Positions 27,036-35,448 of a DNA stretch of 64,000 nucleotides are shown one piece after another. Location of the stretch: positions 186,001 to 250,000 of the forward strand of contig SUGL01000003.1 in the NCBI GenBank assembly GCA_004963905.1. Direction: 5' to 3'. The position numbers and the translations under genes were made by a program. The notes below the pieces were generated by a model, which ran no database searches, was not told the origin of the DNA, and saw only the letters and a list, made by a program, of their open reading frames with translations. Positions within the stretch are counted from its first letter, which is position 1. Each line of letters begins with the position of its first letter. The DNA is from Mesorhizobium sp. Lineage in GTDB: Bacteria > Pseudomonadota > Alphaproteobacteria > Rhizobiales > Rhizobiaceae.

Positions 27036-27881
27036 ATGGAACTCAGGAACAAGACAGTTCTCGTCACCGGCTCGACCGACGGCGTCGGCCGCGTGGTCGC
27101 CGAAAGGTTCGGCGCCGCCGGCGCCCGCGTGCTGGTGCATGGCCGCGACCAAGCCCGCGGCAAGGCGACAGTCGCCGCCATCGAAGCAAAGGGCGGCAAG
27201 GCCGAATTTCTCGCCGCCGACCTCGCTTCGCTCGCCGAGGTGCGCCGCCTCGCCGAAGCCGTGCGCGAAAGAACCGACCGGCTCGACGTTTTGATCAACA
27301 ATGCCGGTGTCGGCACCGGCGGCCAGGGCGCCAAAAGGCAGGTGAGCGCCGACGGCTATGAGCTGCGCTTTGCCGTCAACTATCTCGCCGGCTTCCTGCT
27401 GACGTCGGAACTGCTGCCGCTGCTCGAGGCAAGCGCCCCGGCGCGCATCGTCAATGTCGCCTCGGCTGGCCAGCAGGCGATCGACTTCGCCGACGTCATG
27501 CTGACCCATGGTTTTAGCGGCGTGCGCGCCTATTGCCAGAGCAAGCTGGCGCAGATCCTGTTCACTATCGACCTGGCCGAACAGCTGAAAGGCACCGGCG
27601 TCACCGTCAATGCCCTTCACCCCGCAAGCTACATGGACACGACCATGGTCCGGCAGGCCGGCGTTACGCCCTGGAGCTCGGTCGAGACTGGCGCCGACGC
27701 GATCCTCAACCTCGCGGCATCGCCGGCGCTCGAAGGCCGCAGCGGCCTCTATTTCGACGGCCAGCGGGAATTCCGCGCCGATGCCCAGGCCTATGACGAA
27801 AAAGCCCGCCGCCAGTTGCAGGCCCTCAGCCTCGAGCTGACCGGACAATCTTCCACGACGTCCAAGGAACAAAATTCATGA
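27036..27881 (+). CDS. Short-chain dehydrogenase/reductase
   Basis: The 281-residue classical-type SDR has the NAD(P) loop TGSTDGVG (11-18), NNAG at 88-91, and the active-site pair Y166 and K170 in YCQSK with S143 before it. The region after the active site has NALHPASYMDT. AAGGAGG precedes ATG 27036; the frame extends upstream to 26970 without a site. It is divergent from the XRE/MmyB regulator, and its stop overlaps the start of the next SDR (ATGA). Substrate unknown. Confidence 0.87.
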   Translation: MELRNKTVLVTGSTDGVGRVVAERFGAAGARVLVHGRDQARGKATVAAIEAKGGKAEFLAADLASLAEVRRLAEAVRERTDRLDVLINNAGVGTGGQGAKRQVSADGYELRFAVNYLAGFLLTSELLPLLEASAPARIVNVASAGQQAIDFADVMLTHGFSGVRAYCQSKLAQILFTIDLAEQLKGTGVTVNALHPASYMDTTMVRQAGVTPWSSVETGADAILNLAASPALEGRSGLYFDGQREFRADAQAYDEKARRQLQALSLELTGQSSTTSKEQNS

Positions 27882-28600
27882 GCGAGAACATCCAACATTG
27901 CGTGATCATCGGCGGCTCGTCCGGCATCGGCCTTGCCACGGCCAAACGGCTGGTCAGCCCCACGATGAAAGTGACGATCACCGGCCGCAATGAGGAAAAG
28001 CTCAAGAGCGCCTGGATGAGCCTTGGCGGCGCCGTCGGCAAGGCCGCTTTCGACGCGACCAGACCGGACGAGGTTCGGCATTTCTTCGAAGGTCTCGGGC
28101 CGTTCGATCATCTCGTTCTGGCCGCGAGCGGCGGCAAGGGGCTGGGTCCGTTCGCGACCCTCGACCTCGCCGACATCGACAGCGGCGTCGACGAGAAGAT
28201 CAGGCCGCAGCTTGCCTGCCTGCAGGCGGCCCTGCCGACCTTGAACAGGGCCGGATCGGCCACCTTCATTTCGGCCGTCTCGGCGCAGCTCGCGGCGCCC
28301 GGTATCGCCGGCATCGGCGCCATCAACGGCATGCTGCTCACAGTGGCGCCGATCCTGGCCGTCGAGCTGAAGCCGCTGCGCGTCAACGTCGTGGCGCCCG
28401 GCGTCATCGACACGCCCTGGTGGGATTTTCTGCCGGGCGAACAACGGCAGGCGGTGTTTGCCGAATATGCCGGCAAGACGCCGGTCGGCCGCATCGGCCG
28501 CGCCGAGGACGTCGCCGACGCGATCGCTTTCCTGGTCTCCAACGGCTTCATGACCGGCCAGGTGCTGACCTGCGACGGCGGCCTGCGCTTTGCCGCCTGA
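27878..28600 (+). CDS. SDR-fold protein lacking the usual Tyr/Lys active-site pair
   Basis: The 240-residue SDR has a normal cofactor loop (GGSSGIGLA, 12-20), a conserved TGRN segment and the C-terminal PGVIDTPWW and LTCDGGLRFAA. Where classical SDRs have YxxxK after the serine strand (FISAVSAQ), this protein reads IGAIN at 146-150, so neither Tyr nor Lys is present. It is coupled to the upstream SDR. It may be a non-classical reductase or a binding partner. Related SDRs with GAIN at this place exist in proteobacteria. Confidence 0.83.
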   Translation: MSENIQHCVIIGGSSGIGLATAKRLVSPTMKVTITGRNEEKLKSAWMSLGGAVGKAAFDATRPDEVRHFFEGLGPFDHLVLAASGGKGLGPFATLDLADIDSGVDEKIRPQLACLQAALPTLNRAGSATFISAVSAQLAAPGIAGIGAINGMLLTVAPILAVELKPLRVNVVAPGVIDTPWWDFLPGEQRQAVFAEYAGKTPVGRIGRAEDVADAIAFLVSNGFMTGQVLTCDGGLRFAA

Positions 28601-28612
28601 GCGGCGAATGGA

Positions 28613-29107
28613 TCAATTGGAAATGAGGCCGGGCAGGAAGGCGACTGCCATCAGCCCCGCAACGACCGCATACCAGATAACCAGGTGGACCGCCTTCATC
28701 AGCGGGCGGCCCACTTCGCGTGCCCGCTTCGGGCGAAGCGGGTCGTACATCACGTCGACTGGCGCGCCGACATTCCCGGTCGTTCCGTTGACCGGCAAAT
28801 AGGACGTGAACCGCCATGTCTTGCCCAGCCGGTCGGCGAATTCGATGATCGGCGTATCCGGCCCGTCGCTGGATTTGTCGATGCGGACCACCTTGCCGGT
28901 GGCAAGGATGCCGCGACGCCGGAGCACGATGTCGCCATAGGTCTGTATGGCGACTACCGTCAGGAAGAAGACGCCGCACAGGAAGCACCATATCTGAATG
29001 TCGCTCGGATGCCCGCCAAGGACCTGGGCGACAGCCCGGAACGGAAACAGCGCCTGATGGAAGGCCTCCGAAACGCGTGCCCAGAATGCAGTCCAGCTCT
29101 GCTCCAT
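28613..29107 (-). CDS. DUF3592 membrane protein
   Basis: The 164-residue protein has a hydrophobic segment at about 40-60 (WCFLCGVFFLTVVAIQTYG) and another at about 143-160 (AVHLVIWYAVVAGLMAVAFL). A DUF3592 extracytoplasmic domain lies between them (GKVVRIDKSSDGPDTPIIEF, VGAPVDVMYDPLRPKRARE). Family function is unknown. It is convergent with the SDR pair and has no operon partner. Confidence 0.78.
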   Translation of the reverse strand: MEQSWTAFWARVSEAFHQALFPFRAVAQVLGGHPSDIQIWCFLCGVFFLTVVAIQTYGDIVLRRRGILATGKVVRIDKSSDGPDTPIIEFADRLGKTWRFTSYLPVNGTTGNVGAPVDVMYDPLRPKRAREVGRPLMKAVHLVIWYAVVAGLMAVAFLPGLISN

Positions 29108-29210
29108 GAACGCTCCGAGTGGCGAACCTGCATTTGCTAATACAGGGCAATCGCGACGGAGCGATTAACGCGCCGCCGCTAATTGCGCGCATTCCACGGA
29201 CTGCGTCAGA

Positions 29211-29240
29211 CGGCGCGGGCCTCTAGTCGGACCCGCGCCG
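29211..29240 (-). terminator. GC-rich hairpin downstream of the AhpD-like gene
   Basis: CGGCGCGGG pairs with CCCGCGCCG across a 12-base loop, eight bases past the AhpD-like stop. No U-run follows, so termination would be weak. Confidence 0.45.
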
Positions 29241-29248
29241 GTGAACGA

Positions 29249-29707
29249 TCACGCTGCCTTGGCGGCCGGCATCGGATGGATGGCGTGGAAGGACACGCAG
29301 AGCCGGTTCCAGGTGTTGATCATGCCGATCACCACCGTCAGCTTGACCAGTTCCTCTTCCGAGAACTGCTCCAATGTCCCAGCGTAGAGATCGTCCGGAA
29401 CGCCGTTGTCGGAAATGTTCGTCACCTTTTCGGTCCAGGCCAGCGCGGCGCGCTCGCGCTCTGAAAACAGCGGCGATTCCCTCCAGGCCGCGACCAGATA
29501 GAGCCGGGTCTCGGTCTCGCCGTCGCGCCGCGCTTCGCGGCTATGCATCTCGACGCAATAGGAACAGCCATTGATTTGCGAAGCCCTGAGCTTGACGAGG
29601 TGCATCAGGCTTGCCTCCAGCCCGCACTCCTCGACGGCTTTGTTGAGGGCCATGACCGCCTTCATGATTTCGGGCGCCTTGGCGAAGAACTGCAGCCTCT
29701 GCTTCAT
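29249..29707 (-). CDS. Carboxymuconolactone decarboxylase / AhpD-like peroxidase-type protein
   Basis: The 152-residue protein has the AhpD core: ASLMHLVKLRASQINGCSYCVEMH with redox CxxC C48/C51 and H55, then ERERAALAWTEKVT and IGMINTWNRL. Stand-alone members of this type act as alkylhydroperoxidases coupled to thiols. GGAAGG precedes ATG 29707. It lies 41 bases downstream of the Rrf2 regulator gene and is likely in its operon and under its control. Confidence 0.85.
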   Translation of the reverse strand: MKQRLQFFAKAPEIMKAVMALNKAVEECGLEASLMHLVKLRASQINGCSYCVEMHSREARRDGETETRLYLVAAWRESPLFSERERAALAWTEKVTNISDNGVPDDLYAGTLEQFSEEELVKLTVVIGMINTWNRLCVSFHAIHPMPAAKAA

Positions 29708-29748
29708 CGTCTTTCCTTCCAGGTTTTTGGGTGGGTATGGAGGTGGGT

Positions 29749-30267
29749 CTAGATCTGCTTGGATGAGGCGGATTTCTGCGGCCGCTGGTGGCGCTCGACG
29801 AAGGCGCAGCTTGCCGCAATCGAACGGGGATCGCCTTCCGCGGCGTAGTTCGCCACGATGTCGGACAGCTTCACTTCGGCGAGCGCTGCCCGATAAGCGC
29901 GCTCGGCCTTCAGCATCGCGGCATTGATGCCGCAGGGCTTCACATAGGCCGAGGCGTCGAGCTTGACCGGGCCGCGCTGGCGGATCTCGCCGCAACGGAA
30001 GGCAGGCTCCTTGCCCTCGACCGCAAGCACGATATCGAGCAGCGTGATGCGCTCGGCAGGCCGCGCCAGCCTGTAGCCCCCGGCAGGCCCCGGCACCGAT
30101 TCCAGGATGCGCGCCGCCGAGAGTTGGTTGAGGTGCTTGAGCAAATAGGTTGGCGATAGCCCAAAACACTCCGCAAGCGCCGCGCCCGGCATCGTGCTGT
30201 TGCCATCGACGCTGGCCAGCGTCGCCGCACAGTGGATGGCCGCTTCAACGCCCTCTCCCAGCTTCAT
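29749..30267 (-). CDS. Rrf2 family transcriptional regulator
   Basis: The 172-residue winged-helix regulator has MKLGEGVEAAIHCAATLA, the recognition helix LSPTYLLKHLNQLSAARILES and the wing GPAGGYRLARPAERITLLDIV. Two cysteines stand where Rrf2 sensors carry them (FRCGEI, VKPCGI), but there is no clear third cluster cysteine as in IscR or NsrR, so a thiol-redox mode is plausible. It heads an operon with an AhpD-like gene. A tandem repeat immediately upstream is its likely operator. Confidence 0.86.
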   Translation of the reverse strand: MKLGEGVEAAIHCAATLASVDGNSTMPGAALAECFGLSPTYLLKHLNQLSAARILESVPGPAGGYRLARPAERITLLDIVLAVEGKEPAFRCGEIRQRGPVKLDASAYVKPCGINAAMLKAERAYRAALAEVKLSDIVANYAAEGDPRSIAASCAFVERHQRPQKSASSKQI

Positions 30268-30284
30268 GGTGCTGATCTCCTATT

Positions 30285-30318
30285 CGTGGATACCTTTTAT
30301 CGTGGATAATTTTTATCT
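30285..30318. promoter_or_regulatory. Tandem direct-repeat operator upstream of the Rrf2 gene
   Basis: CGTGGATACCTTTTAT is followed with no gap by CGTGGATAATTTTTAT (14 of 16 identical). Each unit with the next bases forms GATA-N5-TATC, a palindrome. It starts 18 bases upstream of the Rrf2 ATG, where a bound repressor would block the promoter. Confidence 0.65.
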
Positions 30319-30824
30319 GCAATAGAGAAAATGCCCGCCAATTCGCAATGGCAACGAGAGAGAGAACGTCGGGTGGTTTCCGACGCACGGCGCTTCGCAG
30401 GACTTGGGTTCCTCGCACCCCGCAAGGCGCTACGCTATGCACACATCTTCTGTGACTACTGATCGACCTGAGGCTTGATTGCCACGTGGTTCCCCCAATC
30501 CGTCGCTGCTTCGCAGCGCCACCTTTCCCCCCTCCGGAGGGAAAGGAAGGGAGCGTTGCTGGACCGAGCGTTGATGGCAAAAAGCCTGGCGCCCTTCCTC
30601 TACCCCGTCGATCGGGGGAGAGGTGGCTCGGCGAAGCCGAGACGGAGTGGGGGTCGACCAGCGCTACATTGGACAATGCATGCGCCAAGCTACCATGCAC
30701 GCCATCGCCAAAGACCAGCCGCTTGGAATTGGAGGCCCTCTGCCGTGCCCAGCCGCCCTGACCCCTCTCCGTCCCGGCTTCGCCGGGCCACCTCTCCCCA
30801 CTTCGTGGGGCGAGGAACCCAAGC
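30319..30824. repeat. Gene-free spacer with mosaic hairpin repeats
   Basis: No gene is seen. The right half (about 30510-30815) holds GC-rich hairpins of the kind scattered in rhizobial spacers: CCCTCCGGAGGG at about 30530, CTCGGCGAAGCCGAG at about 30627, CCCGGCTTCGCCGGG at 30773-30787 and CCCCACTTCGTGGGG at 30796-30810. The GGAGAGGTGGC / GCCACCTCTCC arms at about 30614 and 30786 form a larger inverted repeat. It may end preA transcription. Confidence 0.65.
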
Positions 30825-32144
30825 TTACTCCGCCGCCACCTTGGCCATCGGATTGTTCGGATGCGTCGTCCAGTTGGCGTAGATCGGCGACACCGGCTTG
30901 CCGGTGCGCTGATCCACCGAACCGGCCGCCAGCGGCTCCATCGTGATGCAGCCTTCCACCGGGCAGACATTGACGCAAAGATTGCAGCCGACGCATTCCG
31001 CCTCGATCACCTCGAAATGCCTGACACCGTCGACGATTGCGGTGATCGCCTGATGCGAGGTGTCCTCGCAGGCGATGTGGCAACGCCCACATTTGATGCA
31101 GGCATCCTGGTCGATATGCGCCTTGGCGACATAGTTGAGGTTGAGATACTGCCAGTCGGTGACGTTGGGCGTGGCGCGGCCGATGATGTCGGAGAGCGAG
31201 GCGTGGCCTTTCTCGTCCATCCAGTTCTCCAGGCCTGCGATCATTTCCTGCACGATCTTGAAGCCATAGGTCATGGCCGCCGTGCAGACCTGCACATTGC
31301 CGGCGCCGAGCGCCATGAATTCGGCGGCGTCCCGCCAGGTGGTGATGCCGCCGATGCCGGAGATCGGCAGGCCGTGCGTTTCCGGATCGCGCGCGATCTC
31401 GGCCACCATGTTCATGGCGATCGGCTTGACCGCCGGACCGCAATAGCCGCCATGCGAGCCCTTGCCGTCGATGGTCGGCTGCGGCGCGAAACTGTCGAGG
31501 TCGACGCCGGTGATCGAGTTGATGGTGTTGATCAGCGACACCGCGTCGGTGCCGCCGGCCTTGGCCGCGCGGGCCGGCTTGCGGATGTCGGTGATGTTCG
31601 GCGTCAGCTTGGTGATGACGGGCATGCGCGTGTACTGCTTGCACCAGCGCACCACCATCTCGATATATTCCGGCACTTGGCCCACGGCCGAGCCCATGCC
31701 GCGCTCGCTCATGCCGTGCGGGCAGCCGAAATTGAGCTCGATACCGTCCGCGCCCGTCTCCTCGACCAGCGGCAGGATCGCCTTCCAGCTTTCCTCGACG
31801 CACGGCACCATGATCGAGGCGACCAGCGCCCGATCCGGCCAATTCATCTTCACCTGCTTCATCTCGCGCAGATTGGTCTGCAGGTCGCGGTCGGTGATCA
31901 GCTCGATGTTGTTCAAGCCGAGCAGGCGGCGGTCGGCGCCCCAGATCGCGCCATAGCGCGGGCCGTTGACGTTGACGACGGGCGGCCCCTCCTCGCCCAG
32001 CGTCTTCCAGACCACGCCGCCCCAGCCGGCCTTGAAGGCGCGCTCGACATTGTAGGCCTTGTCGGTCGGCGGCGCCGAGGCCAGCCAGAACGGATTGGGT
32101 GACTTGATGCCGACGAAGGTGTTGCGGATGTCTGCCATGCTCAT
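30825..32144 (-). CDS. preA: NAD-dependent dihydropyrimidine dehydrogenase subunit PreA
   Basis: The 439-residue protein has a dihydroorotate-dehydrogenase-like FMN barrel (NPFWLASAPPTDKAYNVERA near the start, ELNFGCPHGMSERGMGSAVG, ITKLTPN, ISGIGGI). Two C-terminal [4Fe-4S] motifs follow, CIKCGRCHIACE and CVGCNLCVNVCPVEGC. With PreT it reduces uracil or thymine to the 5,6-dihydro form with NADH, the first step of the reductive pathway. Its ATG overlaps the stop of preT. The remaining pathway genes lie about 6 kb away. Confidence 0.93.
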   Translation of the reverse strand: MSMADIRNTFVGIKSPNPFWLASAPPTDKAYNVERAFKAGWGGVVWKTLGEEGPPVVNVNGPRYGAIWGADRRLLGLNNIELITDRDLQTNLREMKQVKMNWPDRALVASIMVPCVEESWKAILPLVEETGADGIELNFGCPHGMSERGMGSAVGQVPEYIEMVVRWCKQYTRMPVITKLTPNITDIRKPARAAKAGGTDAVSLINTINSITGVDLDSFAPQPTIDGKGSHGGYCGPAVKPIAMNMVAEIARDPETHGLPISGIGGITTWRDAAEFMALGAGNVQVCTAAMTYGFKIVQEMIAGLENWMDEKGHASLSDIIGRATPNVTDWQYLNLNYVAKAHIDQDACIKCGRCHIACEDTSHQAITAIVDGVRHFEVIEAECVGCNLCVNVCPVEGCITMEPLAAGSVDQRTGKPVSPIYANWTTHPNNPMAKVAAE

Positions 32145-33505
32145 GCCCTCCCGTTAGAGGTCAGTGCCCGGTGGATGCTCTCGGCGGCGTCGCGGCCTTG
32201 AGCCACGGCCGAGACCGTCAGGTCGTCGCCACCGGCGATGCAGTCGCCGCCTGCCCAGACTTTTGCCAGCGAGGTGCGGCCTTCCGCGTCGACCTTGATG
32301 CGGCCGCCCTCGAGCTCGATCGAGGCGACGCTGCCGTTGAGCACCGCCGGCGTGAAACTCTGGCCGATCGCCTTGAACACCTGATCGGCGGCGAGCGTCA
32401 GCCGCTCGCCGGTGCCCGCGAGCCTGTCGCCGTCGATCGCGGTGTATTCGAGCTCGATCGCCGACACCTTGCCGTTCTCGGCAATGACGCGCTTCGGCTG
32501 CAGCCAGTGGCGGATGGTGACGCCGTTGGCGGCGGCGAGATCCTGTTCGAAACCGGAAGCGTTCATATGCTCCTGCCCGCGCCGGTAGCAGATCGTCACT
32601 TCCTCGGCGCCGAGCAGCTTCGACTGCACCGCGGCGTCGATCGCCGTCATGCCGCCGCCGATGACGACGACGCGCCGGCCGACCGGCAGGCTGCCAAGGT
32701 CGCTCGCCTGCCTGAGCTCGGCGATGAATTCGACCGCATTGACGACGCCGTCGGCATCCTCGCCGTCGGCTCTGAGCGCATTGACGCCGCCAAGCCCCAG
32801 GCCGAGGAACACGGCGTCGTAATTGCGGATCAGGTCGGCCAGTTGGAAGTCGCGGCCGAGCGCCTTGCCGTTCTGGATGTCGATGCCGCCGATCGCGGTG
32901 ACATAGTCGACTTCCGCCTGGGCGAAATCGTCGACGCTCTTATAGGCGGCGATGCCATATTCGTTGAGGCCGCCGGCCTTCGGCCGGGCTTCGAGAATGG
33001 TGACGTCGTGGCCGTGGCGGGCAAGACGGTGCGCCGCCGCGAGACCCGAAGGTCCGGCGCCGACCACCGCGACCGTCTTTCCGGTCGGTTCGGCGCGCTT
33101 GTAGAACTGCTTGTCCTCGTCCATCGCGACGTCGGTCGCGTAACGCTGCAGCCGGCCGATCTGCACCGGCTTGCCCTCCGCCACCTCGCGCACGCAGACC
33201 TCTTCGCACAGCGTCTCGGTCGGGCAGACGCGGGCGCACATACCACCGAGGATGTTCTGGTCGAAGATGGTCTTGGCCGAGCCCAGCGGATTGCCGGTCG
33301 CGATCTGCCGGATGAACATCGGGATGTCGATCGAGGTCGGGCACGCGTTCATGCACGGCGCGTCGTAGCAGAAGTAGCAGCGGTCGGCCTCGACCAGCGC
33401 CTCGTGATGATCGAGCGGCGGGTGCAGGTCGGAAAAATTGTCGGCATACTGCTCGGCCGACAGCCGGCCGCCGGCTATGCCTTCGATGAAATGACCAGTT
33501 GCCAT
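32141..33505 (-). CDS. preT: NAD-dependent dihydropyrimidine dehydrogenase subunit PreT
   Basis: The 454-residue flavoprotein starts with a GltD-like iron-sulfur domain (C43, C46, C51, C55 in CYFCYDAPCMNACP; C90, C94, C100, C104 in CARVCPTETLCEEVC). It continues with an FAD site (VAVVGAGPSGLAAAHRLA) and an NAD site (VVVIGGGMTAIDAA). It passes electrons from NADH to PreA. A RutR-like box lies about 50-65 bases upstream of the start. It is the first gene of the preT-preA unit. Confidence 0.92.
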   Translation of the reverse strand: MATGHFIEGIAGGRLSAEQYADNFSDLHPPLDHHEALVEADRCYFCYDAPCMNACPTSIDIPMFIRQIATGNPLGSAKTIFDQNILGGMCARVCPTETLCEEVCVREVAEGKPVQIGRLQRYATDVAMDEDKQFYKRAEPTGKTVAVVGAGPSGLAAAHRLARHGHDVTILEARPKAGGLNEYGIAAYKSVDDFAQAEVDYVTAIGGIDIQNGKALGRDFQLADLIRNYDAVFLGLGLGGVNALRADGEDADGVVNAVEFIAELRQASDLGSLPVGRRVVVIGGGMTAIDAAVQSKLLGAEEVTICYRRGQEHMNASGFEQDLAAANGVTIRHWLQPKRVIAENGKVSAIELEYTAIDGDRLAGTGERLTLAADQVFKAIGQSFTPAVLNGSVASIELEGGRIKVDAEGRTSLAKVWAGGDCIAGGDDLTVSAVAQGRDAAESIHRALTSNGRA

Positions 33506-33553
33506 TCCAGTTCCCCTTGTTTTGTTTTGGGGAAGGCTAGCACGTTTTATTTT

Positions 33554-33569
33554 TTTATCAATTGGTCAA
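33554..33569. promoter_or_regulatory. RutR-like operator upstream of preT
   Basis: TTTATCAATTGGTCAA matches the RutR consensus TTGACCAnnTGGTCAA at 12 of 14 fixed positions, with a perfect right half. It lies 49 bases before the preT ATG. Together with the box at 24982 it links the two blocks of pyrimidine genes. Confidence 0.6.
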
Positions 33570-33618
33570 TTTTCGGCCAAGTCGCTGTAATGGCTGGATA
33601 AAAACTTGATAATCGTAG

Positions 33619-34353
33619 TCATATTATAGCAGGGAGTGCTGCCTCCGACGGCTCGCTGCTTGCGATCCTGTGGCCATGGAGCGACCTGATCTCGTCGGCG
33701 ACCAGCTCTTGCAGCCGCCATAGATTGCGGTCGTGGATGCCGAATGTCTCGAGGTGGCTGACGGTGTTGTAGAGATACTCGGCGCCGGAGCCGACATGGC
33801 CGCACGCGCGTGCCAGTATCTTTGCTACCCTTTCGAGCGGCTGCCTGAGCGACGTGCCCCTGCCCGTCACTCCAACCCAGAAGCCCAGCGCCCGCAATGA
33901 TCCTTGTGCCGTGCGCACCGGAACCCATCTGACGGAGCTGACAGCCTCGTGATCGTCGATTTCACGCCGCAGCAGCCTCTCGATCTGGGCCGGCTTTTCG
34001 CCATCGGGCAGACGGTAGATCACGCCATCGCAGCACCCGCCGCGCTCGAGCGCCATCATCAGCCCCGGCTGCTCGGCGCTGCCTCTCCAGCGCACAAGGT
34101 CCAGGCAGAAGGATCGATGCCAGCCATGGGCCGAGGCGCGCCGCTGCTCGACGGACTCGAAGGCCGGCTTCCAGATCAGCGAGCCGTAGGCGAACACCCA
34201 GAGCGGCCCCTCGTCAGCTTCGCCCGACAGGCGCAAGGCAAGCGCCCGGAAATCGTCGTCGTTCAACTGTGTCCATTCGCCGCTCGGGCCTGGATCGACC
34301 TCCTCCCGGTGGCACAGAGCGACAAGCTCGGGCGTGAGCGACATTCGACGCAT
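33619..34353 (-). CDS. Gamma-glutamylcyclotransferase, ChaC type
   Basis: The 244-residue protein has the ChaC/GGCT substrate loop LWVFAYGSLIWKPAF (about 50-64), then GWHRSFCLDLVRWRGS and a C-terminal NTVSHLETFGIHDRNLWRL typical of ChaC proteins. ChaC enzymes split glutathione into 5-oxoproline and Cys-Gly in the cytosol. ATG 34353 or the ATG three codons later could start it. It is monocistronic with a family B repeat behind its promoter. Confidence 0.86.
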   Translation of the reverse strand: MRRMSLTPELVALCHREEVDPGPSGEWTQLNDDDFRALALRLSGEADEGPLWVFAYGSLIWKPAFESVEQRRASAHGWHRSFCLDLVRWRGSAEQPGLMMALERGGCCDGVIYRLPDGEKPAQIERLLRREIDDHEAVSSVRWVPVRTAQGSLRALGFWVGVTGRGTSLRQPLERVAKILARACGHVGSGAEYLYNTVSHLETFGIHDRNLWRLQELVADEIRSLHGHRIASSEPSEAALPAII

Positions 34354-34416
34354 GGAAAACAGCCCCTCTTTGACGCCAGCAAAGTCGAAAACCGCGCGGC
34401 GCGCAAGATTGCGGGC

Positions 34417-34522
34417 CTAAAGCGCGTCGCGCGGAAAACGGACTCGAGCGACGCGCTGTAAGCCTTTGTTTTGATGCATGTCGTTCTCCCAAAACCGCTG
34501 CGCACTTTTGGGCGACATGCAT
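34417..34522. repeat. Two-hairpin intergenic repeat, family B, copy 3 (inverted)
   Basis: The reverse strand reads the same composite as 2920-3024: an ATGCATGTCG palindrome with CCCAAAA / TTTTGGG arms (34474-34522), the CAAAACAAAGGCTTACAGCG linker, and a second GCGC-rich hairpin (34417-34455). It lies between the divergent ChaC and VOC genes. Confidence 0.75.
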
Positions 34523-34636
34523 TTGTGGCGCCTTGCCGTTTGCGATTTCTGGTCCAGATGTCGGATTTCTGTCGCCGAGATCGTCCTAGGATGGATCGGA
34601 CCGCGATCGCTGCCTTAACCGGTGAGGAGACCGACC

Positions 34637-35413
34637 ATGCCGAATTCCCCAAAACCCTTCTTCTGGTACGAATTGATGACCACCGACCTCGACGCCGCCG
34701 AGGCCTTTTACACAGCCGTCGTCGGCTGGAAGGCCGAGCCCTTTGCGAAGGCGCCGGGCATGCCTCGCTATATCGTGATGAATTCAGCCGTGCGCGGCGT
34801 CGGCGGGTTGATGACCATGCCGGAGGATGCCGCCAAGATGGGCATGCCGCCCGCCTGGCTCGGCTACATCTATACCAAGGATGTGGACGCCTCGACGAAA
34901 GCGCTGCAGGAGGCCGGCGGCACCGTCCATCGCCCGCCGGATGACATCCCGGAAGTTGGCCGCTTCGCCGTCGTCGCCGACCCGCAAGGCGCGACCTTCA
35001 TGTTCCTGCAGCCCAATCAACCCGAGCAGCCGCCGGTGCCTGCCACAACGCCCGGCCATATCGGCTGGCACGAACTCTACACCTCGGACTGGAAGGCGGC
35101 TTTCGACTTCTATGCGGGCCAGTTCGGCTGGGAGAGCGCCGGCGAGTTCGACATGGGCGAGATGGGCATTTACAAGACCTTCGGCGCTGGCCCCGAATCG
35201 GGCGGCGGCATGATGAACAAGCCGCCGCAGATTCCGGTGCCGGTCTGGCTGTTCTATTTCAACGTCGACGCCATCGATGCCGCGGCCAAGCGCGTTACCG
35301 ACAATGGCGGCAAAGTCCTGATGGGACCGATGGAAGTACCGAGCGCGCAGTGGGTCGTTCAATGCCAGGACCCGCAAGGCGCGCATTTCGCGCTGCTGGC
35401 GCCTGGACGGTAG
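34637..35413 (+). CDS. VOC family protein with two glyoxalase-like domains
   Basis: The 258-residue protein is a tandem of two VOC folds. The first (about 6-120) starts PFFWYELMTTDLDAAEAFYT and ends DPQGATFMFLQPNQ. The second (about 135-258) starts GHIGWHELYTSDWKAAFDFY and ends DPQGAHFALLAPG. Conserved His and Glu positions suggest a metal site. Members include glyoxalases, dioxygenases and resistance proteins; the reaction here is unknown. GGTGAGGAG precedes ATG 34637. Confidence 0.85.
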   Translation: MPNSPKPFFWYELMTTDLDAAEAFYTAVVGWKAEPFAKAPGMPRYIVMNSAVRGVGGLMTMPEDAAKMGMPPAWLGYIYTKDVDASTKALQEAGGTVHRPPDDIPEVGRFAVVADPQGATFMFLQPNQPEQPPVPATTPGHIGWHELYTSDWKAAFDFYAGQFGWESAGEFDMGEMGIYKTFGAGPESGGGMMNKPPQIPVPVWLFYFNVDAIDAAAKRVTDNGGKVLMGPMEVPSAQWVVQCQDPQGAHFALLAPGR

Positions 35414-35448
35414 GCGCAAGCAGTTCCGTTCGATCCGCTGGCGCCGGC

